A stretch of DNA of 44,416 nucleotides, taken from assembly GCA_947174305.1 (NCBI GenBank), contig CAMWIH010000003.1:1-44416 (forward strand), read 5' to 3'. The notes under the pieces are model-generated. The model worked only from the letters and a program-made list of their open reading frames with translations. It was not told where the DNA came from and ran no database searches. This document shows, piece by piece, positions 8,244 through 14,491 of the stretch (its first letter is position 1; each line of letters opens with the position of its first letter). Source of the DNA: an uncultured Porphyromonadaceae bacterium. Lineage in GTDB: Bacteria; Bacteroidota; Bacteroidia; Bacteroidales; Muribaculaceae. A program made the translations under genes and the position numbers.

Positions 8244-11201
8244 TTGAGAGCGAAATTATTCATTATCACATCCATCCTCCTTCTGCTTCTCATCCTTGCC
8301 GGATGCGGAACAAAGAAGAATACTGCCGGTTCGCGCAACTGGCAGGCTTTCACCACGCGCTATAATGTCTATTACAACGGCAAGGAGCATTATAACGAGC
8401 AGATTAAGGATATGGAGGGTAAATATGAGGATGACTATTCCCGGTTCGTGCTCACCCATCCTGCCGAGGCGCGTGCCGACCAGAAACAGCCCCAGCCTAC
8501 GGGAGACTTCAAACGCACCATCGAGAAGATGCAGAAGGCCATACAGCTTCATTCAATCAAGAAGAAGCCGGCAAAAAAAAATTCTTCTCCCAAGGATAAG
8601 GCTTTCCGTGCCCGCGATGAATTTAACCCGTTCCTGCATAAGGCCTGGATGCTTATGGGGGAGGGACAGTATCTTAACGGTGATTTCTTAGGTGCGGCCG
8701 CCACATTCTTCTATATCTCGAAGCATTTCACGTGGCTTCCCGACGTGGTAACCGAAGCGAGGATACGCAATGCCCTTGCCTATCTTGCCCTGGACTGGAA
8801 CTACGAGGCCGAAAACGCGCTCCATCTCGTAAAGCCCAAGGACCTCACAACACAGAAGCTTAAGGATCTCTATAACCGTGCCATGGGAGATTATTACGTG
8901 CGCACCGAAAAGTATTCGCAAGCCATTCCCTATCTTGCCCAGGCTGCCAAAAAGGCTTCCGGCACTCAGAAAAACCGTCTCTATTTCCTGTTGGGACAGG
9001 TATATGCCCACGAGGGTGAACGCCAGAAGGCCTATCAGGCTTTTAAGAAGGCCGGTGCGGGCAATTCTCTCCCCTATCGTGCCAAGTTCAATGCACGCAT
9101 AAAGCAGAGCGAGGTCTATGCCGGATCTAACGTCAAGAAAGAGGTTGGATCATTGCTTGCCATGACCCGTTATGCACGAAACAAGGAATTTCTCGACCAG
9201 ATATATTATGCTGTCGGTAACCTCTGGATGTCGCGCAACGATTCTGCCCAGGCCAAGAAATATTATGCGCTCGCGGTGGAGAAATCTACACGCAACGGCA
9301 TCGACAAGGCCCTCGCCCAGCTCGCTCTCGGAAATATATATTTCGACGAGGGTGAGTATGTCAAGGCCCAGCCCTGCTATTCGGAAGCCGTGCCTCAGCT
9401 CCCGGAAAGCTTTCCCGACTACAAGATGCTGAAACGTCGTTCGGATGTGCTCGACGAGCTGGCTGTATATGCCGGCAATGTGGAGCTTCAGGATTCTTTG
9501 CTCACCCTCTCCAAGATGACTCCCGAGGAGCGCGAGAAGGTGTGCCAAAAGATTGTTGACGACCTCATCGCCAAAGAGAAGAAGGAGGCGGAAGAGGCCA
9601 AGAAGGAGGCTTACCTTGCCGAACAGGAGGGAAACAAGAATATCAAGGATAACAATCCCGCTCCCGCCGTGGGAATGAATTCCGACAAGTCGTGGTATTT
9701 CTACAACACCATGACAAAGAATGCCGGAAAAACAGAGTTCCAGCGCAGATGGGGAGCCAGAAAACTGGAAGACGACTGGCGTCGCCGAAACAAAAGCTCC
9801 TTCTCTTTTGAAGAAGAGGAAACCGCCGATAATTCCGAAGATTCCGATAACTCCGATAATTCAGATAATTCCAATCCCTCCAATAAAGAGGAGAAAGAGA
9901 AAAAAGATGATGAGAACGATCCTCACAACGTGGCTTACTATCTCAAGCAGATTCCAACCACCGAAGAGGAGATTCAGAACGCCAACGACATAATTCAGGA
10001 GGGCCTGTACAACGAGGGTGTGATTCTCAAAGACAAACTGGAGGATTTCTCTGCCGCCAGAAAGGAGTTCCTGCGTCTCGAAAACCGCTATCCCGACAAT
10101 ATATATCGTCTTGACGTTTATTATAACATGTATCTTATGGCGGTGCGTCAGAATATGCCCGGAGAGGCGGAGAAATGGAGGGCCAAGATCATAGCCGACT
10201 TCCCCGATTCCCCTTACGGCAAGGCTATGCTCGACCCTGACTATTTCGATAATCTCCGCAAGATGAATTCCATCCAGGAGGGACGGTATGAGACGGCCTA
10301 TAACGCCTACCTGAACAATAACAATGCCACCGTGCATCGAATCACTTCGGATATGGAACGAGATTATCCGCTTTCCACCATACTCCCGAAATTTGTGTTC
10401 ATCGATGCCCTATCATATCTCACCGAAAATGATAATGAGCGGTTCAAGGAACGCTTAACGGAGCTTCTCCAAAAGTGGCCCGAAACCGATATGACCGATA
10501 TGGCAGGGGGCATCCTTTCGGGTCTGAAGGCAGGGCGTGTGCCCAACTCCGACGGCTCCAATTCAAGGGGCATGATATGGTCAATGCGTCTCTCCAACGA
10601 TTCCGTGCCGACAGGCGCCGATGGCCAACCCGCCAATTTTGAACGAGACCCGGAGAAACCGCAATATCTCGTGCTCGTTTTCCCACGCGATTCGGTGAAT
10701 GCCAATCAGCTGCTCTACGATGTGGCGCGCTTTAACTTCTCCTCTTTCGTGGTCCGCGACTTTGATCTCGAGCCCATGAGTTTCGGAAATGTCGGGTTGC
10801 TTATTATAAAGGGCTTCGACAATCTGAAACAGCTTGAGCATTATCGCTCGGTGATGGAGAAATCCCCTTTCCGCATCCCCGAAGGGGTTCGGCCCGTGAT
10901 GATAAGCAAAGCCAACTTTGAACTTCTCTTGCGCGAAGGACGTTCATTTGAAGAATACTTCCGCTTCGAGGAAGACGACAAATACGATGCCGTAGAAGAC
11001 TCGGTATTAAATAGCGAGGATGAGGGTTTGAATAGCGACAATGAGGGTTTGAATAGCGATGATGAAGTGGAATCAGCCAGTGAAGAAATGCCTACCTCGC
11101 CTATAACGCCTACTCCGCCTACCTCGCCTACAAATCCGGAGGAGCCTACCTCGCCCACAAATCCGAAGGCAGAAGAGAGCGAAGCAGAAGAAAATAATTA
11201 A
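8244..11201 (+). CDS. porW: PorW/SprE-like TPR lipoprotein of T9SS
   Basis: A 985-aa lipoprotein resembling PorW of Porphyromonas and SprE of Flavobacterium, needed for type IX secretion. The signal peptide ends in the lipobox LAGC with lipidation at Cys21. Residues about 130-400 are TPR-like helices (e.g. NALAYLALDWNYEAENAL, KKYYALAVEKS), followed by a Lys/Glu-rich helix. The family segment RWGARKLEDDWRRRNK lies near 500, with more TPR-like repeats in the second half. Two tracts are low complexity: a Ser/Asp/Asn run (about 528-550) and a Ser/Pro/Thr tail encoded by GCCTA repeats. The start is TTG at 8244; no in-frame ATG precedes the lipobox. porX follows after 11 bp. Confidence 0.85.
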   Translation: MRAKLFIITSILLLLLILAGCGTKKNTAGSRNWQAFTTRYNVYYNGKEHYNEQIKDMEGKYEDDYSRFVLTHPAEARADQKQPQPTGDFKRTIEKMQKAIQLHSIKKKPAKKNSSPKDKAFRARDEFNPFLHKAWMLMGEGQYLNGDFLGAAATFFYISKHFTWLPDVVTEARIRNALAYLALDWNYEAENALHLVKPKDLTTQKLKDLYNRAMGDYYVRTEKYSQAIPYLAQAAKKASGTQKNRLYFLLGQVYAHEGERQKAYQAFKKAGAGNSLPYRAKFNARIKQSEVYAGSNVKKEVGSLLAMTRYARNKEFLDQIYYAVGNLWMSRNDSAQAKKYYALAVEKSTRNGIDKALAQLALGNIYFDEGEYVKAQPCYSEAVPQLPESFPDYKMLKRRSDVLDELAVYAGNVELQDSLLTLSKMTPEEREKVCQKIVDDLIAKEKKEAEEAKKEAYLAEQEGNKNIKDNNPAPAVGMNSDKSWYFYNTMTKNAGKTEFQRRWGARKLEDDWRRRNKSSFSFEEEETADNSEDSDNSDNSDNSNPSNKEEKEKKDDENDPHNVAYYLKQIPTTEEEIQNANDIIQEGLYNEGVILKDKLEDFSAARKEFLRLENRYPDNIYRLDVYYNMYLMAVRQNMPGEAEKWRAKIIADFPDSPYGKAMLDPDYFDNLRKMNSIQEGRYETAYNAYLNNNNATVHRITSDMERDYPLSTILPKFVFIDALSYLTENDNERFKERLTELLQKWPETDMTDMAGGILSGLKAGRVPNSDGSNSRGMIWSMRLSNDSVPTGADGQPANFERDPEKPQYLVLVFPRDSVNANQLLYDVARFNFSSFVVRDFDLEPMSFGNVGLLIIKGFDNLKQLEHYRSVMEKSPFRIPEGVRPVMISKANFELLLREGRSFEEYFRFEEDDKYDAVEDSVLNSEDEGLNSDNEGLNSDDEVESASEEMPTSPITPTPPTSPTNPEEPTSPTNPKAEESEAEENN
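9826..9882 (+). repeat. 9-bp repeats inside porW (Asp-Asn-Ser tract)
   Basis: Five to six copies of a 9-bp unit near GATAATTCC run in frame and encode an Asp/Asn/Ser tract. The period is a multiple of three, so gain or loss of units keeps the frame open. A related Ser/Asn-rich tract of similar base pattern ends lysS (about 39996-40030). Confidence 0.75.
11014..11070 (+). repeat. 21-bp repeats inside porW (EGLNSDN)
   Basis: Two near-exact 21-bp units (GATGAGGGTTTGAATAGCGA and its neighbour) and a partial third encode EGLNSDN/EGLNSDD close to the C-terminus of the PorW-like protein. Confidence 0.75.
11090..11157 (+). repeat. GCCTA 9-bp array inside porW coding sequence
   Basis: Five GCCTA units at 9-bp spacing (linkers CCTC, TAAC, CTCC, CCTC), then a break, then another GCCTACCTCGCCCA. 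This is the right half of the TAGGC/GCCTA elements found after gpsA, pgi and recA. Here it is translated into the Ser/Pro/Thr-rich end of the PorW-like protein. Confidence 0.8.
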
Positions 11202-11212
11202 AAAGAAAAGCC

Positions 11213-12748
11213 ATGGATAGAATCCTTTGGGCTGATGATGAGATTGATCTCCTGAAGCCGCATATATTGTTCCTTAAAGCAAAAGGGTATGACGTGACAA
11301 CGGTCTCCAACGGCCGCGACGCCCTCGATGCCCTCGAAAACGACAGCTTCTCCCTCATTCTCCTCGATGAGAATATGCCCGGTATTTCGGGGCTTGAGAC
11401 ATTGGCCGAGATCAACGCCACTCATCCAGAGATTCCGGTAATCATGATTACTAAATCGGAAGAGGAGAACATAATGGACCAGGCAATCGGAAACCAGATT
11501 GCCGATTACCTCATCAAACCGGTCAATCCCAACCAGATTCTCCTATCCATAAAAAAGAATCTTCACAGCCGCGAGATTGTGGCCGAGCAGGCCACATCCG
11601 ACTATCAGCAGGAGTTTCAGAAACTCGCTTCGCAAATCAATATGGCCTCCACCCTTCCCGACTGGATGGACGTTTACCGTCAGCTCGTGAGATGGGAACT
11701 GAAGCTTGCCGAAACTGACACCTCGATGGGAGAATTGCTTCTCATGCAGAAACGCGATGCCAATTCAAATTTCTGCAAGTTTGTGAAGCGCAGTTATGAG
11801 GACTGGATCAGGGAGGATGACCGCCCCCTGATGAGCCACGACATATTCAAGAAACGTGTCTTTCCCCTGCTCGATCAAGGGGATAAAGTATGCTTCTTCC
11901 TGGTAGATAATTTCCGTCTCGACCAATGGAAGGTGGTGCAACCCCTGCTTTCCGAATTTTTCAATGTATCCGAAGAGCTTTACACCACAATCCTCCCCAC
12001 ATCCACCCAATATGCACGCAATGCCATATTCGCCGGCCTCATGCCATACGACATCAAGAAGATGTTCCCGGCCCTGTGGGTTGAGGAAGATGAGGATGAA
12101 GGGCTCAACATCCACGAATCTAAATTAATCAAGACCCAACTCGATCGCTTCAGGCGTAAAGAGAAGTTCTCATATACGAAGCTCAATGACTCCTCGGCCG
12201 GTGAGAAATTTATCCGTTCGCTGGGAGCCACAAAGGATATAGACCTCAACGTGGTTGTGCTCAACTTCATCGATATGCTTTCCCACGCGCGTACGGAGTC
12301 TAAGATGATTCGCGAACTGGCAAATAACGATGCCGCCTACCGTTCGCTCACAGAGTCATGGTTCCGTCATTCCTCCACGATCGACATCTTCCGCCGTCTG
12401 GCAGAGTTGGGCTATAAGGTTATCCTCACCACCGACCACGGCACAATCCGCGTGGATAATCCCATAAAGGTGGTAGGCGACCGAAACACGAACACCAACC
12501 TGCGCTATAAGGTAGGAAAAAGCCTGTCGTATAATCCGAAACAGGTATATGAGATGCACGACCCCAAGAGGTTCGGCCTCCCGGCTCCAAACCTCTCGAG
12601 CACATTCATCTTTGCCTGCAACGAGGATTTCTTCTCCTACCCGAACAATTACAATTATTATGTGCAATACTACAACGGCACATTCCAGCACGGAGGTATA
12701 TCCCTTCAGGAAATGCTCGTGCCTCTGGTGACACTCTCACCAAAATAG
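11213..12748 (+). CDS. porX: PorX-like response regulator with PglZ domain
   Basis: A 511-aa two-domain protein like PorX, the response regulator that controls type IX secretion. Residues 1-115 are a receiver domain with acidic pocket Asp8/Asp9, phospho-acceptor Asp52 in LLDENMPG, switch Thr80 and Lys102-Pro103. Residues about 160-511 are a PglZ/alkaline-phosphatase-type domain with the metal-site residues expected for zinc phosphodiesterases: Asp232 (LVDNFR), the PTST turn (Thr263-Thr265), Asp354 and His358 (FIDMLSH), Asp408-His409 (TTDHG), and a late His in FQHGG. It has no DNA-binding domain, which is normal for PorX. It follows the porW-like gene by 11 bp and its stop lies inside a strong inverted repeat. 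The cognate kinase (PorY-type) is not in this window. Confidence 0.93.
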   Translation: MDRILWADDEIDLLKPHILFLKAKGYDVTTVSNGRDALDALENDSFSLILLDENMPGISGLETLAEINATHPEIPVIMITKSEEENIMDQAIGNQIADYLIKPVNPNQILLSIKKNLHSREIVAEQATSDYQQEFQKLASQINMASTLPDWMDVYRQLVRWELKLAETDTSMGELLLMQKRDANSNFCKFVKRSYEDWIREDDRPLMSHDIFKKRVFPLLDQGDKVCFFLVDNFRLDQWKVVQPLLSEFFNVSEELYTTILPTSTQYARNAIFAGLMPYDIKKMFPALWVEEDEDEGLNIHESKLIKTQLDRFRRKEKFSYTKLNDSSAGEKFIRSLGATKDIDLNVVVLNFIDMLSHARTESKMIRELANNDAAYRSLTESWFRHSSTIDIFRRLAELGYKVILTTDHGTIRVDNPIKVVGDRNTNTNLRYKVGKSLSYNPKQVYEMHDPKRFGLPAPNLSSTFIFACNEDFFSYPNNYNYYVQYYNGTFQHGGISLQEMLVPLVTLSPK

Positions 12749-12786
12749 AAAATGATGCAACCTTAGGTTGCATCATTTTCTATTTT
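12742..12786. terminator. Bidirectional terminator between porX and tonB-like gene
   Basis: A perfect 21-bp inverted repeat (left arm 12742-12762, loop TTA, right arm 12766-12786) with a GC-rich inner stem and an A/T-rich base, giving A-tracts and T-tracts on both strands. It includes the porX stop codon. The flanking genes converge, as expected for a shared intrinsic terminator. Confidence 0.9.
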
Positions 12787-12790
12787 ATCA

Positions 12791-12890
12791 TGTCGCATCA
12801 TGATTTATCATGTTTCATCATGATTCGTCTTGTTTCATCATGATTCGTCTTGTTTCATCATGATTTATCATGTTTCATCATGATTATAAG
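12791..12890. repeat. 20-bp tandem array with TCATGA core
   Basis: Five consecutive 20-bp units that begin TGTTTCATCATGATT (first unit TGTCGCATCATGATT) lie between porX and the tonB-like gene. Units 2 and 3 are identical (12811-12830, 12831-12850). The last unit runs into the stop codon of the minus-strand gene. Each unit holds the palindrome TCATGA. The same core is found upstream of dapB. Confidence 0.9.
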
Positions 12891-13222
12891 GTGAAGGGTA
12901 TATCCACCTCAGCCTGAGCCTCCCCTGCATCAGAAGGAGTCCACTTAGGCATCCCCTTCACCAGACGTATGGCCTCAGCCTCAAGATCGGGGTCAACCAT
13001 ACGCTTGATCTTGATATTGCCGATCGAGCCGTCAGCCTTGACCGTGAATATAACCGCCACTACACCCTCTATGCCGTTATCCTTTGCAGAGGAGGGATAT
13101 TGCAGGTTTTCCGTTATGTAGGTCTGAAGAGCAGCGTCGCCGCCTGGGAAAGACGGGGCTGTCGCTGCGCTTACACCTAAGTATGAGAATGCAATCATCA
13201 AAAGGGCTATAATCTTTTTCAT
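12884..13222 (-). CDS. TonB C-terminal domain protein
   Basis: A 112-aa protein made of a signal-like N-terminus (MKKIIALLMIAFSYLGVSA) and one TonB C-terminal domain: PSFPGGDAALQTYI, LQYPSSAKDNGIEGVVAVIFTVKADGSI, KRMVDPDLEAEAIRLV, PKWTPS. Normal TonB spans the envelope from an inner-membrane anchor through a Pro-rich stretch; here the linker is missing. If the N-terminus is cleaved the domain would be free in the periplasm, and if uncleaved it could not reach far. It may bind outer-membrane receptors or act as a small adaptor. The ATG at 13222 is used; the frame extends only to a TTG at 13231. It converges on porX. Confidence 0.85.
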   Translation of the reverse strand: MKKIIALLMIAFSYLGVSAATAPSFPGGDAALQTYITENLQYPSSAKDNGIEGVVAVIFTVKADGSIGNIKIKRMVDPDLEAEAIRLVKGMPKWTPSDAGEAQAEVDIPFTL

Positions 13223-13325
13223 AACTTTCAAGGTTTTATTAATAGTAATTCTCGTTAATTAATGAAGCGATGCCGATAGAGGCTCACGGATTCTCCCGTT
13301 TTCACCGCTCCGTTTAATTTTTTGA

Positions 13326-13333
13326 CAAAATTA
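13326..13333 (-). promoter_or_regulatory. Possible -7 box for the tonB-like gene
   Basis: On the minus strand this reads TAATTTTG, matching TAnnTTTG, about 104 bp before the ATG at 13222. No clear TTTG -33 box is seen upstream, so support is limited. Confidence 0.35.
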
Positions 13334-13350
13334 GTTTAAAAAAGATTAAT

Positions 13351-14373
13351 ATGAAAAAACTTCTTCTCATATTTTCGTTTTCCCTCTTCGCCTTTGCATC
13401 CGGGGCGCTGACACTTCGCGAACGCGTCACAGCACTTGAAAAGGAGGCCGGGGAAGGAAACGCAGAAGCCATGTATCACCTCTCCACCCTCTATGAACAC
13501 GGCTTCGATTCAATACCGTCTGATTCTCTCCTCTCTCGCAGCCTGCTGGAAAAGTCAGCATTAGCCGGATATGCCCCGGCACAGAATTATCTGGGGTTTA
13601 AATTATACCCGGCAGAGAAAGATTCCGCCATCTACTGGCTCACCAAGGCTGCCGATGCCGGCGAGATGAAAGCCGTCAGCAATTTGGCTTATATACTCCT
13701 GGAACCCGATTCAACCCTCTCACCCAAACTACGCAGCGCACGCGATTCTCAGGCAGTCACACTCCTCACCAAAGCCTCCGAGGCCGGCGTTCCGACAGCC
13801 ATGGCCTCGCTTGCCGACCTTTACCGTGAAGGACGCGGTGTGGAGAAAGACACCCTGCAGGCCGAACTCCTCTACCTCGATGCCGTGAGTGCCGGGCTCA
13901 GCGACGCAGAGATGAAACTTCTCTCAATGAGCCATTCCCGATATTCCACCCTATCACCCGAACAAGCGCTTGAAGAGGGTTTGCGGGCGGCCCGGTCAGA
14001 AGCGCACACCGTAGCTTTCAATCTGTACCGCAGGGCGGTTGAGGGTAACATCCCTCGTGCTCACACCCTCCTTGCCGATGCCTATTCCTCGGCCAAAGGC
14101 ACAGACTACAGTCACGACCTTGCCCTGCGTCACTACGCCATGGGGGCCATGGCAGGCGACCCCTCGGCACAATTCATTCTTGCCGAGCTTTTGGAGATTT
14201 TCCCCGATGCCCTCAACTCTCTCTCCGGCAATGACGAGATGCCGGCAGAAATCCTAAACCGGATTAACACCCATAATGATTATTCCTCCCCTCAATATTG
14301 GTATTCCCTCGCCTCCCAAAACGGAATAACCTCCGCCCGCGATGCCTTCCGCCGCCTCTTCGGAAATGAATGA
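13351..14373 (+). CDS. Exported Sel1-repeat protein
   Basis: A 340-aa protein with a signal peptide (residues 1-18, cleavage near ASGAL). It is then almost entirely Sel1-like repeats, a TPR-related helical pair of about 36 aa. Copies are visible at about residues 35-70 (GNAEAMYHLSTLYEHG), 71-105 (AGYAPAQNYLGFKLY), 106-140 (AGEMKAVSNLAYILL), 150-185 (AGVPTAMASLADLYREGRG), 230-265 (GNIPRAHTLLADAYSSAKG) and 268-300 (GDPSAQFILAELLEIF). Such proteins are scaffolds for protein contacts; the partner is unknown. It is divergent from the tonB-like gene and stands alone, ending just before a palindromic hairpin. Confidence 0.85.
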   Translation: MKKLLLIFSFSLFAFASGALTLRERVTALEKEAGEGNAEAMYHLSTLYEHGFDSIPSDSLLSRSLLEKSALAGYAPAQNYLGFKLYPAEKDSAIYWLTKAADAGEMKAVSNLAYILLEPDSTLSPKLRSARDSQAVTLLTKASEAGVPTAMASLADLYREGRGVEKDTLQAELLYLDAVSAGLSDAEMKLLSMSHSRYSTLSPEQALEEGLRAARSEAHTVAFNLYRRAVEGNIPRAHTLLADAYSSAKGTDYSHDLALRHYAMGAMAGDPSAQFILAELLEIFPDALNSLSGNDEMPAEILNRINTHNDYSSPQYWYSLASQNGITSARDAFRRLFGNE

Positions 14374-14394
14374 TAAATAATGAATGATTGAAAA

Positions 14395-14414
14395 GGACGC
14401 ACCATGGTGCGTCC
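14395..14414. terminator. Palindromic hairpin between convergent genes
   Basis: GGACGCACCATGGTGCGTCC is a perfect 20-bp palindrome between the Sel1 gene (plus) and the M6 protease gene (minus). On the minus strand it is followed by TTTTC and A/T-rich sequence, so it probably ends the protease transcript. A second small stem (TTGATTC 14452-14458, GAATCAA 14468-14474) lies nearer the protease stop. The palindrome also resembles dispersed repeat hairpins of Bacteroidales, from memory only. Confidence 0.7.
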
Positions 14415-14491
14415 CTACGTATATTCATGAAGGCATAAACTCAAACGTTTATTGATTCGAGCATTTGGAATCAAGCAAACAATTTTATATC

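Noticed and set aside
13322-13350. TTGACA-N17-TAATAT, a sigma70-like promoter in front of the Sel1 gene
   Set aside because: Transcription would start inside the coding sequence (ATG at 13351), and Bacteroidetes do not use this consensus as their main promoter.
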